Shown: positions 8,328-20,045, counted from the stretch's first letter. The stretch: 64,000 nt of DNA from Bacillus sp. FJAT-42376 (GCF_003816055.1 NZ_CP033906.1:248001-312000), one strand, 5' to 3'. Numbers and translations: made by a program. The notes: a model not told the origin generated them from the letters alone.

Positions 8328-9830
8328 TTAACTTAGGACCAGTTTTTTTTTACTCAGACCAAGCGTTTCCGCTGTTGAAGTGAAAATCTCCTGGAAAAGA
8401 GCAGGATTTTCGGTTAAGGACCGGCCGTAAGAAGGAATCATTTCCTTTATTTTCGGTTCCCATTCATTCATATGCTGCGGGAAGCATTGATTCAGTACTT
8501 CAAGCATGACTTGAACGGCCGTGGAAGCGCCTGGAGAAGCACCGAGCAAGGCAGCAATCGAGCCGTCAGCCGCGCTGACCACTTCTGTACCGAATTGAAG
8601 AGTCCCTTTTCCTCCAGCCTCCGTATCCTTAATGACTTGGACACGCTGACCGGCAATGACAACACTCCAATCCTCGCTTTTTGCATTTGGAATGAACTCA
8701 CGCAGTTCATCCATGCGCTTCTCATTTGACAGGAGGACTTGCTGGATCAAATACTTCGTCAAACCCATCTCCTTTACGCCGGCCGCAAGCATCGTGAATA
8801 AATTGTTCGGTTTGACGGAGCCGATCAGATCCAAATTGGATCCCGTTTTTAAGAACTTCGGCGAAAAGCCGGCGAACGGTCCGAACAGCAAGGATTTTTT
8901 GTTGTCGATGTACCGTGTATCCAGATGCGGGACTGACATAGGCGGCGCCCCCACCTTTGCTTTCCCGTATACTTTCGCATGATGCTGTTCCACCACTTCC
9001 GGATTGCTGCACACTAAGAATAGTCCGCTTACCGGGAAGCCTCCAATTTGCTTCGACTCAGGAATACCGGTTTTTTGCAGCAATGGCAGACTGCCTCCTC
9101 CGCCGCCGATGAAGACGAATTTCGCTGTATGGTATTCCGTTTTACCGCTTTCATTATTATGCACTTTCAGTTCCCACGATCCGTCGCCCGCGCGTTTTAA
9201 ATCCTTCACACTATGACCGTAATGAATCTCAACGTTCTGCTGCTGCAGGTGTTCAAACAGCAGGCGGGTCAGCGCGCCGAAGTTTACATCCGTTCCGGAA
9301 TCGATCTTTGTGGCAGCAAGCCGTTCATTCGCCGGGCGGCCCTCCATAATCAGCGGCATCCATTCCTTCAGCTGTTCAGGATCCTCTGAAAATTCCATTC
9401 CCTGGAACAGAGGATTTTCTGAGAGCGCTTTAAATCGTTTTTTCAGAAAAGCAATATCCTTCTCGCCCTGCACCATACTCATATGCGGAATCGGCATGAT
9501 AAAATCCTGCGGCTGGCGAATCAGATTGCGGTCTACCAGATACGACCAGAATTGTCTTGAAACCTGGAACTGTTCATTAATGGCAACGGCCTTGCGGATA
9601 TCAATCGATCCATCCGGCTTTTCCGTTGTATAGTTAAGCTCACAAAGGGCAGAGTGTCCCGTCCCGGCATTGTTCCATTCATTTGAGCTCTCTTCTCCGG
9701 CGCTTGAAAGCTTCTCAAACACCTTGATTTCCCATTCAGGTGCCAATTCTTTCAATATGGATCCCAGCGTTGCGCTCATGACTCCAGCACCAATTAAAAT
9801 AACGTCTGTTTTCTTCTGCATGCTGTTCAT
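8328..9830 (-). CDS. mqo: Malate:quinone oxidoreductase
   Basis: This peripheral membrane flavoenzyme oxidises L-malate to oxaloacetate and passes electrons to the quinone pool, linking the TCA cycle and respiration. The FAD-binding motif [13 protein letters not shown] is at residues 12-24 and the hallmark [18 protein letters not shown] follows. [10 protein letters not shown] and [15 protein letters not shown] near the end are also Mqo signatures. Full length is 500 residues, as in B. cereus-type Mqo. The start at 9830 has GAGGAAGG spaced 6 bases upstream; a start 15 bases earlier lacks a usable site. Single gene. B. subtilis 168 lacks this enzyme and uses NAD-malate dehydrogenase. Confidence 0.96.
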   Translation of the reverse strand: MNSMQKKTDVILIGAGVMSATLGSILKELAPEWEIKVFEKLSSAGEESSNEWNNAGTGHSALCELNYTTEKPDGSIDIRKAVAINEQFQVSRQFWSYLVDRNLIRQPQDFIMPIPHMSMVQGEKDIAFLKKRFKALSENPLFQGMEFSEDPEQLKEWMPLIMEGRPANERLAATKIDSGTDVNFGALTRLLFEHLQQQNVEIHYGHSVKDLKRAGDGSWELKVHNNESGKTEYHTAKFVFIGGGGGSLPLLQKTGIPESKQIGGFPVSGLFLVCSNPEVVEQHHAKVYGKAKVGAPPMSVPHLDTRYIDNKKSLLFGPFAGFSPKFLKTGSNLDLIGSVKPNNLFTMLAAGVKEMGLTKYLIQQVLLSNEKRMDELREFIPNAKSEDWSVVIAGQRVQVIKDTEAGGKGTLQFGTEVVSAADGSIAALLGASPGASTAVQVMLEVLNQCFPQHMNEWEPKIKEMIPSYGRSLTENPALFQEIFTSTAETLGLSKKKLVLS

Positions 9831-9845
9831 TATGACCTTCCTCAT

Positions 9846-10423
9846 CCCCTAAAGTTGTAAAAAAGAGCCGTTCCCCCTAATTTAAAGGCGAACCGCTTAA
9901 ATTTAAGTTAAAACACACTCTTTCTATCCCATAATGATGGTGTATGAACATTACCTTTATCTGATAATTATAAACTATTTAAAACTAATAAAAAAGTTGG
10001 AATTTAGGAATAATGGGCTGAGAATATGCAAAAGTGATCCTTATGAGGGTGTATTTGTTCCGCTTGGAAGCCATACCTTAGCAAAAGTATTATTACACTC
10101 ATAATAATCTTATAAACACATTGGGTTCAAAAGGCCTTTCATCACGAAGAATCCGGCCGGGAGCTAAGCTATAAATGAATATTGGAATAATACCAATTTA
10201 AGTTTTTCAGAAAAAATAGCTGTATAGCAAACGTTCCCGATTTTTGTATTTTTAACTGCCCCATTAATGGGATCGATCTCTGTTCCGGATGAAAGAATCG
10301 ACAAGCGCAGATTGACTATTTTCTTACCTTTCCCAGTCAAACTTCCGACTTCATCGTTTCTTTTTTCAGAAGGTGTCCGTCAACCTTCAATGAAATGTCC
10401 CTATTTATCTTTGATCGAGATAA
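9846..10423. other. 578-base stretch with no recognised gene
   Basis: AT-rich DNA upstream of mqo and downstream of the convergently placed reductase gene. The short open frames present (for example 9934 to about 10110, forward, 58 codons) have no ribosome-binding site and no recognisable motif. No long repeat or clear hairpin was seen beyond a weak TATTGG/CCAATT stem near 10180. Confidence 0.5.
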
Positions 10424-11485
10424 TCAATTACTCTTCCCTATCATCATTTCCCTCACCAATTGGCGGTTTCGTTTTTGAAAGACTTCATTGTGGGAGGATA
10501 CCATAGCAAATTTCTGAGCGGTTGGCTCGATATATTGCTTTGCTTTGTTCACAGCATTTGCTGCATCCTGGAAACAGCCGGCGATTAAATTTACTTTTCC
10601 TTCATAGCTGATGATATCTCCAGCGGCATAAATTCCCTCAACGGACGTTTCGCTCGTTGAGTTCCCGGCAATGTAGAAGTCATCGGCCATTTCTATTTGC
10701 AGCCCGCTGTTTTTAAGCAGGCTCGTATCCTGTTCATAACCATGATTGATGATCACGTCATCCACGTTTAAATCAGCAGTCTCCCCGGTTTCCAAATTCT
10801 TTAGGACAACGGTTTTAATTTTTTCATGCTGCTCACAGGCGACCAATTTCATAATCGCTGTATTCGGAAGACATGTCACAGAGCTGTTCAGCAGCTGCAT
10901 TACCTGTGCCTCATGACCTGAGAGATTTTCCTTCCGGTATGTGATGTACACTTTTTTTGCGAAGGGCTCTAATTCGTGCGCCCAATCAATGGCTGAATTT
11001 CCCCCGCCGGAAATCACCACGGTTTTATCTTTAAATCTCATTAAGGAAGGAATCGTGTAGTGGATATTCGCTACTTCGAACTTCTCTGCTCCTTCAATCT
11101 CCAGCTTTTTCGGCTTTAGAATGCCGCTTCCGACTGCAATGATCACTGTCTTCGACCTATGGACGCTGCCTGACGAGCCTCTCAATGTGTAGGATCGATC
11201 CGGCTCCTGGGTAATGGCTTCAATTTTTTCGTTCAGAACAATCTCCGGATCGAAGGTTAACCCCTGCTGAATGAGCTGGTCCATTAATTCGGCACCTGCA
11301 GTCGGGGTGATTCCTCCCACATCCCAGATCATCTTCTCAGGGTACACTTGAATTTTCCCGCCCAGCGCTGGCTGAAATTCCACAATCTTTGTCTTCATGC
11401 CTCTTAACCCGCTGTAAAAAGCCGAATACAAACCAGCCGGCCCGCCTCCGATGATCGTCACATCAAATAAATCCTCTACAGCCAT
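10424..11485 (-). CDS. Ferredoxin/flavodoxin-type NADPH reductase, YumC/YcgT-like
   Basis: The 353-residue thioredoxin-reductase-like flavoprotein has the FAD site TIIGGGPAGLYSAFYSG (about residues 10-26), the NADPH site VVISGGGNSAIDWA and the C-terminal GIYAAGDI motif. It lacks a CxxC redox pair, which marks the ferredoxin-NADP reductase type 2 group rather than thioredoxin reductase. A Fur box stands between its start and the divergent siderophore importer, so it is probably made under iron starvation. By analogy with Fur-regulated YcgT and staphylococcal IruO, it may release iron from imported siderophores; that role is inferred. It is about 15-20 residues longer than YumC. Confidence 0.85.
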   Translation of the reverse strand: MAVEDLFDVTIIGGGPAGLYSAFYSGLRGMKTKIVEFQPALGGKIQVYPEKMIWDVGGITPTAGAELMDQLIQQGLTFDPEIVLNEKIEAITQEPDRSYTLRGSSGSVHRSKTVIIAVGSGILKPKKLEIEGAEKFEVANIHYTIPSLMRFKDKTVVISGGGNSAIDWAHELEPFAKKVYITYRKENLSGHEAQVMQLLNSSVTCLPNTAIMKLVACEQHEKIKTVVLKNLETGETADLNVDDVIINHGYEQDTSLLKNSGLQIEMADDFYIAGNSTSETSVEGIYAAGDIISYEGKVNLIAGCFQDAANAVNKAKQYIEPTAQKFAMVSSHNEVFQKRNRQLVREMMIGKSN

Positions 11486-11511
11486 TTCCGTCCACTCCCA
11501 GTCAATCGTAA

Positions 11512-11528
11512 TTGATTATCATTATCAA
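11512..11528. promoter_or_regulatory. Fur box of the reductase gene
   Basis: TTGATTATCATTATCAA is a symmetric match to the TGATAATNATTATCA iron box, 27 bases upstream of the reductase start. Confidence 0.85.
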
Positions 11529-11651
11529 TAAGAATAAGGGATTTTCATCGTATTTACAATCGAAAATCCTGAAAACAGCTACTGTGACGCACATCCCTGT
11601 TAAAAATCCTGTTGACACTATGCTGAGGCGGAAGATATAGTAAGTTCATAC

Positions 11652-11666
11652 TGATAATGATTATCA
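11652..11666. promoter_or_regulatory. Fur box of the siderophore importer operon
   Basis: TGATAATGATTATCA matches the 7-1-7 Fur consensus exactly, 38 bases before the ATPase start. With the box at 11512 it makes a divergent Fur-controlled pair. Confidence 0.93.
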
Positions 11667-11704
11667 TTATTATTGCTGTGCTTGTAAAAAAGGAGGGGGA
11701 TAGG

Positions 11705-12550
11705 ATGGCACGGGTCTCTGCAAACGATTTGACCATCGGCTACGGCGAAGATCTCATTGTCAAAAATCTGAACGTACAGATACCGGATAAACGGGTAACG
11801 GCCATCATCGGCTCCAACGGCTGCGGAAAATCCACACTGCTTAAAGCGATGACGAGAATTATTTCCCACCGTTCCGGATCGGTCCTTTTAGACGGAAAAG
11901 AAATATCAAAGGAAAATACGAAAATCCTGGCGAAGAAAATGGCCATCCTTCCTCAAACCCCTGAAGCCGCAGCAGGTTTGACGGTCGGCGAACTCGTATC
12001 CTATGGCCGGTTTCCTTATCAAAAGGGATTTGGGAGATTGACCTCTAAGGATCTGGATGTCATAGAATGGGCGTGTGAAGTAACCGGGATTGCGGATTAC
12101 AAATACCGTCCTGTGGATTCCTTATCCGGCGGACAGCGCCAGCGGGTTTGGATTGCCATGGCTCTCGCACAGGAAACTGAAATCATCTTTTTAGATGAAC
12201 CAACGACCTACCTTGATATGGCCCACCAGCTCGAGGTGCTGGAGCTGCTCCAATCGCTCAACCGCGAACAGGGAAGGACCATTGTCATGGTACTTCATGA
12301 CTTGAACCAGGCGGCGAGGTTCGCTGATTATATGATTGCCATGAAAAACGGAAAGCTTGTGAAAGCAGGCACTCCGGAGGATATGATGACTCCGGATACT
12401 TTAAGAGACGTTTTTCAGATTGATGCCGTAATTGGACGCGATCCGAATACACATAAACCCATGTGCATGACCTACAACTTAATAAAAGGAGAAAAGATAC
12501 ATGAAGAAACGATTCGTTCCGATTATGCTGGCACTGGTTCTGCTTATTAG
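11705..12550 (+). CDS. Siderophore ABC importer, ATP-binding subunit (FecE/YusV type)
   Basis: The 281-residue ATPase powers iron-siderophore import. Walker A is GSNGCGKST, the ABC signature is LSGGQRQRVWIAMAL, Walker B is IIFLDEPTTYLD and the H-loop is MVLHDLN. It closely resembles YusV, which in B. subtilis serves several siderophore importers. The ATG at 11705 follows GGAGGGGGA; an upstream start would run through the Fur box. Its last 50 bases overlap the binding-protein gene, so the C-terminal tail (after MTYNLIKG) is an extension compared with usual members. First gene of a four-gene operon. Confidence 0.92.
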   Translation: MARVSANDLTIGYGEDLIVKNLNVQIPDKRVTAIIGSNGCGKSTLLKAMTRIISHRSGSVLLDGKEISKENTKILAKKMAILPQTPEAAAGLTVGELVSYGRFPYQKGFGRLTSKDLDVIEWACEVTGIADYKYRPVDSLSGGQRQRVWIAMALAQETEIIFLDEPTTYLDMAHQLEVLELLQSLNREQGRTIVMVLHDLNQAARFADYMIAMKNGKLVKAGTPEDMMTPDTLRDVFQIDAVIGRDPNTHKPMCMTYNLIKGEKIHEETIRSDYAGTGSAY

Positions 12551-13418
12551 TGCCTGCGGTAAACAAGAAGAAACAGGAGAAAAAAGGGGCGCCTCAAAGG
12601 AATCAGGAACCTTTACATATGAATCAGAAACAGGACCGGTGAAGGTTCCGGCAAATCCGAAGCGCGTAGTCATGCTCTCAGGGTTTACAGGAAATGTCCT
12701 GCAGCTGGGAGTGAATGTGGTTGGAGCAGATGTCTGGTCCAAAAACAATCCAACGTTTTCAAAAGAAATGAAAGATGTTGCGGAAGTTTCGGATGAAAAC
12801 CTGGAGAAAATTATTGAACTGGAACCCGACTTGATTATCGGTTTATCCAATATTAAAAACATCGATAAACTAAAAGAGATTGCCCCTACGGTTACCTATA
12901 CGTGGGGGAAACTCGATTATTTAAATCAGCATATTGAAATTGGCAAGCTATTGAACAAAGAAAAGGAAGCAAAAGCTTGGGTGGATGACTTTAAAAAGCG
13001 GACGGCGGCAGCCGGGGACGAAATCCGCGGAAAAATCGGAGAAGATGCAACGGTATCCGTCATCGAAGCCTTCGGAAAGGACCTTTATGTGTACGGGAAT
13101 AACTGGGCTCGCGGAACAGAGATTCTCTATCAGGGAATGAAACTGAAAATGCCTGCGAAAGTGGAAGAAGTTGCGCTGAAGTCCGGATACTATACCCTTT
13201 CAGCTGAAGTATTGCCTGACTATGCCGGAGACTATGTCATTTTAAGCAAATATTCCGATGCTGACACAGCTTTTGAAGAAACCCAAACCTTCAAGAATAT
13301 TCCTGCTGTTAAAAACGGGCGTCTGTTTGAAATGAAGGGAGAGGGTGCTTCATTCAGCGACCCAATTACACTGGAAAAACAACTGGAGTTCATCAAGAAG
13401 TCCTTTTTGAATACCTGA
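12501..13418 (+). CDS. Iron-siderophore-binding lipoprotein
   Basis: The 305-residue lipoprotein captures ferric siderophore outside the cell. A lipoprotein signal peptide ends in the lipobox LISAC (cysteine at about residue 19). The FhuD/FecB-type fold is shown by VPANPKRVVMLSGF, LEKIIELEPDLIIGLS and the C-terminal helix. WGKLDYLNQHIEIGKLLNKE fits the YfiY/YxeB/FhuD group, usually hydroxamate or carboxylate binders; the ligand is not certain. AAGGAG at 12485-12490 fixes the start inside the preceding ATPase gene. A hairpin without a T-run follows the stop and may let this mRNA part outlast the permease part. Confidence 0.9.
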   Translation: MKKRFVPIMLALVLLISACGKQEETGEKRGASKESGTFTYESETGPVKVPANPKRVVMLSGFTGNVLQLGVNVVGADVWSKNNPTFSKEMKDVAEVSDENLEKIIELEPDLIIGLSNIKNIDKLKEIAPTVTYTWGKLDYLNQHIEIGKLLNKEKEAKAWVDDFKKRTAAAGDEIRGKIGEDATVSVIEAFGKDLYVYGNNWARGTEILYQGMKLKMPAKVEEVALKSGYYTLSAEVLPDYAGDYVILSKYSDADTAFEETQTFKNIPAVKNGRLFEMKGEGASFSDPITLEKQLEFIKKSFLNT

Positions 13419-13434
13419 TATCCATCAGAGCCGG

Positions 13435-13467
13435 TTTCGCTGCAGGGCTTCCCGTTCCGCAGCGAAA
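13435..13467 (+). other. Intercistronic hairpin without T-run
   Basis: TTTCGCTGC (13435-13443) pairs with GCAGCGAAA (13459-13467). No T-run follows, so it is more likely an RNA-stabilising stem or attenuator between binding protein and permease than a full terminator. Confidence 0.6.
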
Positions 13468-13523
13468 TTGTCTTCCAGCTGCTATCCCCTTTTTTATTTG
13501 AGGAAAGGAATCCTTTAGAATCC

Positions 13524-14534
13524 ATGGCAAAATACTCGTTTCATTCCATTTCATTTGCATATAAAATAGCTGCCGCAATGCTTTTGCTTGCGGCTATGTT
13601 TGCCATCGCGATGATTTTCGGTGCAGCAGATGTGACACTGAAGGATCTTTGGCTTGCCCTGACAACCAGTTCAGCGGAAAAAAAATTAACCGTCATCCGT
13701 GAAATCCGGCTGCCGCGGGAAATAGGAGCCGCCTTTGTGGGAGCGGCTCTTGCCGTTTCCGGCGCGGTCATGCAGGGGTTAACAAGAAATCCGCTTGCCG
13801 ATCCAGGATTATTGGGATTGTCCGCAGGGGCCTATGCGGCATTGGCTGTCACTCTGGCCCTATTTGAATCAGCCAATTACTTTGTAACGATGGCCGCCTG
13901 CTTTATAGGAGCCGGGACAGGTGCTATGTTGGTCTTTGGAATCAGCTCAATCAGGAGGGGAGGATTCTCTCCGCTTCGCATCGTCCTCGGAGGGGCGGCT
14001 ATCTCTGCTTTTCTCTATGCCATCGCGGATGGAGTCAAACTTTATTTTAAGGTTTCTAAAAGCGTCACCACATGGACATCCGGGGGATTAATCGGTACGA
14101 ACTGGAGTCAGCTGCAAGTCATTGCGCCGCTTATTTTGATCGGGCTGCTTGCAGCATTCCTTCTTTCCAGACAGCTCACGATTTTATCTTTAAGTGAAGA
14201 AATTTCGGTTGGTTTAGGCCAGAAAACGAGATACATGAAAGGCATTTTATTTCTGGCCGTTATCATTCTGACAGGGTCATCGGTTGCGCTGGCGGGGAAT
14301 TTGGTGTTCATCGGACTTATGGTCCCGCACTTTGTCCGGATGTTTACAGGAACGGACTACCGGTTTGTCCTGCCGATGTCAGCGATTGCCGGAGCTTTAT
14401 TTATGCTTTTTGCCGATACCACCGGCCGGACGCTGAATGCTCCGTTTGAGACCCCTGTCGCCGCCATTGTGGCCATGCTTGGGCTTCCCTTTTTCCTTCT
14501 CATTGTCCGGAGAGGAGGGACATCCATCCGATGA
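13524..14534 (+). CDS. FecCD-type siderophore permease, subunit 1
   Basis: The 336-residue integral membrane protein forms half of the translocation channel. It has the family marks IREIRLPREIGAAFVGAAL, AVMQGLTRNPLADPGLLG and the ATPase-contact loop GNLVFIGLMVPHFVRM. Eight to ten membrane helices are apparent. GAGGAAAGGA precedes the ATG. Its stop overlaps the next gene's ATG by 4 bases (14531-14534), so the two permease subunits are translationally coupled. The arrangement binding protein-permease-permease resembles YfiY-YfiZ-YfhA of B. subtilis. Confidence 0.93.
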   Translation: MAKYSFHSISFAYKIAAAMLLLAAMFAIAMIFGAADVTLKDLWLALTTSSAEKKLTVIREIRLPREIGAAFVGAALAVSGAVMQGLTRNPLADPGLLGLSAGAYAALAVTLALFESANYFVTMAACFIGAGTGAMLVFGISSIRRGGFSPLRIVLGGAAISAFLYAIADGVKLYFKVSKSVTTWTSGGLIGTNWSQLQVIAPLILIGLLAAFLLSRQLTILSLSEEISVGLGQKTRYMKGILFLAVIILTGSSVALAGNLVFIGLMVPHFVRMFTGTDYRFVLPMSAIAGALFMLFADTTGRTLNAPFETPVAAIVAMLGLPFFLLIVRRGGTSIR

Positions 14535-15538
14535 TTCATCCGGCGCTCAAGAAAAAACAACGCATCGCTGTCCTTGCTTCTCTGTTACTGATTGTCGCTA
14601 CGATTGCTGTCAGCCTTGGAATGGGGGCCGCTTCTGTTTCGTTTGACAGGATCATCCCCGCGCTGCTTGGCCAGGGAACGTTCAAAGAAGAATTTGTTTT
14701 ATTCGACATCCGGCTGCCCAGAATCCTCATTACTCTGCTTGCCGGCATGGCTCTCTCTTTATCAGGTGCTATTCTGCAGGGAATGACAAGAAATGATCTC
14801 GTTGATCCGGGATTTATGGGCATCAACTCCGGCGCGGGGCTTGCCATTACCGTTTTCTTTTTATTTTTCCCTGTAGAGGCAGGTTCCTTTATCTATGCGC
14901 TTCCGCTTATCGCCTTTATAGGAGCTCTCCTGACGGCTATGACCATCTACTTTTTTGCCGTCGGCAAGAATACAGGATTGCAGCCGGTCACACTCGTGCT
15001 CATCGGGGTCGGATTCTCCATGGCCCTCTCAGGGGCAATGATTGTCCTGATATCCTCTGCCGATCAAATGAAGGTCGATTTTATCGCCAGATGGCTAGCC
15101 GGGAATATATGGGGAACGGACTGGCCGTTTATCTGGGCTCTGCTCCCATGGCTCATTGTCCTCATTCCTTTTGCTCTTTATAAAGCGAACACGCTGAATT
15201 TACTCAGCTTAAGTGAACCCGTATCCATTGGGGCGGGAGTTGCATTGCACAAAGAGCGGCTGATTCTTCTTCTGACCGCTGTCGCACTTGCTGCCTCCAC
15301 TGTATCCGTAACCGGGGGCATCTCATTTATCGGACTGATGGCCCCGCACATAGCAAAAGCCATCACCGGCCCGAGAAGCCAGCTGTATATTCCTGTGGCC
15401 ATCCTCCTCGGCGGCTGGCTGCTGCTATTCGCCGACACAATCGGGCGAAATATTCTTGAGCCTGGCGGGGTACCCGCAGGTATCATGGTGTCACTGATTG
15501 GGGCTCCTTATTTCATCTATTTGCTCCTGAAGAAATGA
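14531..15538 (+). CDS. FecCD-type siderophore permease, subunit 2
   Basis: The 335-residue partner of the preceding permease has the same hallmarks: FDIRLPRILITLLAGMALS, AILQGMTRNDLVDPGFMG and the coupling loop GGISFIGLMAPHIAKAITG. It is last in the importer operon, with a strong terminator 12 bases after the stop. Together with the ATPase (11705) and lipoprotein (12501) the transporter is complete; a YusV-like ATPase encoded in the same operon means no outside ATPase is needed. Confidence 0.93.
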   Translation: MIHPALKKKQRIAVLASLLLIVATIAVSLGMGAASVSFDRIIPALLGQGTFKEEFVLFDIRLPRILITLLAGMALSLSGAILQGMTRNDLVDPGFMGINSGAGLAITVFFLFFPVEAGSFIYALPLIAFIGALLTAMTIYFFAVGKNTGLQPVTLVLIGVGFSMALSGAMIVLISSADQMKVDFIARWLAGNIWGTDWPFIWALLPWLIVLIPFALYKANTLNLLSLSEPVSIGAGVALHKERLILLLTAVALAASTVSVTGGISFIGLMAPHIAKAITGPRSQLYIPVAILLGGWLLLFADTIGRNILEPGGVPAGIMVSLIGAPYFIYLLLKK

Positions 15539-15550
15539 ATGACGAAAAAA

Positions 15551-15583
15551 AGTATTGGGAAATGGTCCCCAATACTTTTTTGC
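15551..15583 (+). terminator. Terminator of the siderophore importer operon
   Basis: AAGTATTGGG pairs with CCCAATACTT, followed by six T. Confidence 0.9.
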
Positions 15584-15593
15584 TGTTTCCTTG

Positions 15594-15925
15594 TTACTTA
15601 CTGGATACAGGCTCCCCTGAAAAACTGCTTACCCGGTTTCGTCCGGCTTCCTTCGAAGCATACAGCGCCTTATCCGCTTCATGTAACACCTGATAAAGAG
15701 TCTTCGCATGCCCATACGTATCTTTGTTTTTTTTAAAAAACAATATCCGCCAATATGGCTGCAAAGGCAGCCTCATGCTTCTGTGCTGCCTCAAACGCCG
15801 CTCCGCCATAACGAAAAAAAGGCACGCCGGTTATAGATGCCTGTCAGCTCATCGTAATAGGCATAGTGCTCGAGCTTATTTTGCAGCCGTTTCAGTTCCA
15901 ACTCCCTGAGATGCCAAATGAACAT
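15594..15925 (-). pseudogene. Remnant of a GGDEF diguanylate cyclase
   Basis: On the reverse strand a frame starting at 15925 gives YDELTGIYNRRAFF, the entry motif of GGDEF domains, then ILADIVF and a stop. A one-frame shift at a T6/A8 tract (around 15730-15745) resumes the domain as FKKNKDTYGHA. The text then jumps straight to LHEADKALYASKEAGRNRV, the end of the same domain. So the frame is broken and the roughly 90 residues holding the GG(D/E)EF active site are missing. The upstream sensor part is also absent (stop shortly before 15925). It cannot make cyclic di-GMP. Confidence 0.85.
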
Positions 15926-15991
15926 GCTCCCGGCATCTGCAATTTAAATCAATAAAACTTATAACAGGGCTGTTTCATTCAGCTCTCTTTT

Positions 15992-17422
15992 TTATGAACT
16001 GTTTGATAAAGCAGGAAGATAAATCTTCACCGTCGTTCCTTCGCCTTCTTCACTTTGAATTTCCATTCTCCCCTGATGGTTTTCGATGATGTTCAAACTG
16101 GTCATGAGTCCGAGTCCTGTGCCCTTTTCTTTGGTTGAATAGAAGGGTTCGCCTATTTTAGCGAGCCGCTCTTGCGGGATTCCGCACCCATTGTCCTGAA
16201 TCTGAATGCAGGCCAATCCTCCTTCAGTGAAAGTGGAAATGGAAACCGTGCCTTGTGCGGCAAGGGATTCCAGAGCGTTCCGAAGGACATTAAGGAATAC
16301 TTGCTTGAGCGAATTTTCATCTCCGGATACGGGCGGTGTGGCTTCAAGGTGAAGAGTGATCTGCTTGTTTTCCATTAGTGCTTCCGTTTGAATAAGATGG
16401 ACGACCTGCTTCACGAGATCATTCACTTGTATGTGATTCATTTTCCGATTATTAGGCTTAGCCATCGCTAAAAATTCTGTAATAATCGTTTCAATCCTCT
16501 TGATTTCGTTTAAGATGACATCGATAAATACCGGATTGTATTCTTTTGTCTTGGACAGCAAGGTAATAAACCCTTTAATCGGAGTAAGAGGGTTACGGAT
16601 TTCATGGGCCACCGCTGCGGCCATTTGCCCGACAATGGCAAGTCTTTCTGATTTTCGCAAGAGCTCATACGTATCAATTCTCTGCTGCACATCTCTGGAA
16701 ATTGAAATCAATTCCGTCAGTTCGCCTGTTTTTTCATCAACCACCGGTTTTATATCCGTTTCCACCCAAATATACGAGCCATCCAATTTTCTTACCCGGT
16801 ATGAAACCAAGGGCATCATTATTTTCTTCTCTGCTAATTGGAGATGATGTTTCCTTACTATGGGTATATCTTCTGAATGGATATAGTCATACGGGCTGCA
16901 GCCAATAAGCTGTGAGGGTTCATAGCCTAATAGCGTTTTGAAAGAAGGCGATAGATATTGGTACGTTCCATCAGGATCGTGAAGCATGACCAAGTCTGAA
17001 GAATGCTCTGCCAGTAATCTATATTTTTTCTCACTGCTCCTTAATGACTCGTTCATTCTAAGTTTTTCAGTGGTATCCAATACTTGAGCAAAGATATATT
17101 GTTTTTCCGTTTCCGGGTCAGATATAAGCGAAACGTTCAGTGTTCCGTACAATAGCCTGCCAGACTTATGATAATAGCGTTTTTCCAACTGGTAATAGGA
17201 TCGTTTTCCGCTGATCAGCTCCTGCATAAAAATCGAATCCGTTTCATAATCTTCACGCGGTGAAATATCCTTAATGGCCATATGGGCCCATTCTTCCCTT
17301 GTATATCCCAAATAATCGAAAAATGCCTGGTTCTGGAGCATTGCTGATAAATCAAGGGATATTAGGACTTGCGGAATATGTGACTGCTCAAATACTTCTC
17401 TAAATAATTCAGACCGTACCAT
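15992..17422 (-). CDS. PAS-domain sensor histidine kinase, sporulation-kinase type
   Basis: The 476-residue kinase has no membrane segment. Two PAS domains (about residues 5-115 and 128-245, the second with a PAC motif LISISRDVQQRID) are followed by the phospho-acceptor helix AVAHEIRNPLTPIKGF with H273, and an ATP-binding domain with N (VFLNVLRNALE), G1 (DNGCGIP) and G2 (GTGLGL) boxes. The H-box wording is that of KinA/KinB/KinE, which feed phosphate into the Spo0F-Spo0A relay. No response regulator is beside it, also as in orphan Kin kinases. The role in sporulation is inferred. No predicted hairpin terminator was seen, and the GGDEF remnant lies downstream. Confidence 0.88.
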   Translation of the reverse strand: MVRSELFREVFEQSHIPQVLISLDLSAMLQNQAFFDYLGYTREEWAHMAIKDISPREDYETDSIFMQELISGKRSYYQLEKRYYHKSGRLLYGTLNVSLISDPETEKQYIFAQVLDTTEKLRMNESLRSSEKKYRLLAEHSSDLVMLHDPDGTYQYLSPSFKTLLGYEPSQLIGCSPYDYIHSEDIPIVRKHHLQLAEKKIMMPLVSYRVRKLDGSYIWVETDIKPVVDEKTGELTELISISRDVQQRIDTYELLRKSERLAIVGQMAAAVAHEIRNPLTPIKGFITLLSKTKEYNPVFIDVILNEIKRIETIITEFLAMAKPNNRKMNHIQVNDLVKQVVHLIQTEALMENKQITLHLEATPPVSGDENSLKQVFLNVLRNALESLAAQGTVSISTFTEGGLACIQIQDNGCGIPQERLAKIGEPFYSTKEKGTGLGLMTSLNIIENHQGRMEIQSEEGEGTTVKIYLPALSNSS

Positions 17423-17702
17423 AATAGCCCCCTAAAAAGTGACAGTCTACCAAGAATAGATTACCAAACCTTAAGATGCCGTACAAAACAAATTCCCAGT
17501 ATTCCATCTCCCATAACCTCTTTCCTATCAAAATTCCCATGGTCTGCTGAACAAAATAGCAGCACAGACGGTTCTGGCTTTAAATTACCGTTTTTGTCCC
17601 CTATAATAGAGAGCAAGAGTTGTCTTAATTATCAAACGATTCATTTTCATCATGATTTTACTGTCTATAGGAACTGTTTCAAAACAGGGAGGAGAATGGT
17701 AA

Positions 17703-19922
<2,220 letters not shown>

Positions 19923-19929
19923 CTTTAAG

Positions 19930-19968
19930 CAAAAAGCACGTTATCCATTCGGGTAACGTGCTTTTTCT
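19930..19968 (+). terminator. Terminator after katG
   Basis: AAAGCACGTTA pairs with TAACGTGCTTT, then a T-run. Confidence 0.9.
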
Positions 19969-19983
19969 ATTGAGATTTATTTT

Positions 19984-20014
19984 ACATATCCGTTTCGTTC
20001 ATGGACATGATATA
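19984..20014 (+). promoter_or_regulatory. Possible sporulation-specific promoter
   Basis: ACATA (19984-19988) lies 17 bases before CATGATATA (20006-20014). The -10 fits sigma-G (CATNHTA) and nearly fits sigma-E/K (CATANNNTA). A sporulation promoter agrees with the coat-type product, but the sigma factor cannot be chosen by eye. Confidence 0.4.
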
Positions 20015-20045
20015 GACCGAATGTTTAAAAACAGGAGGGAACCCG

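Noticed and set aside
9934..10110. Forward 58-codon frame upstream of mqo
   Set aside because: No ribosome site, AT-rich low-complexity start and no recognisable homology.
10267..10506. Forward 79-codon frame
   Set aside because: It runs into the reductase gene on the other strand and has no ribosome site.
17423..17702. PerR box before katG
   Set aside because: No sequence near TTATAATNATTATAA was found; regulation is left open.
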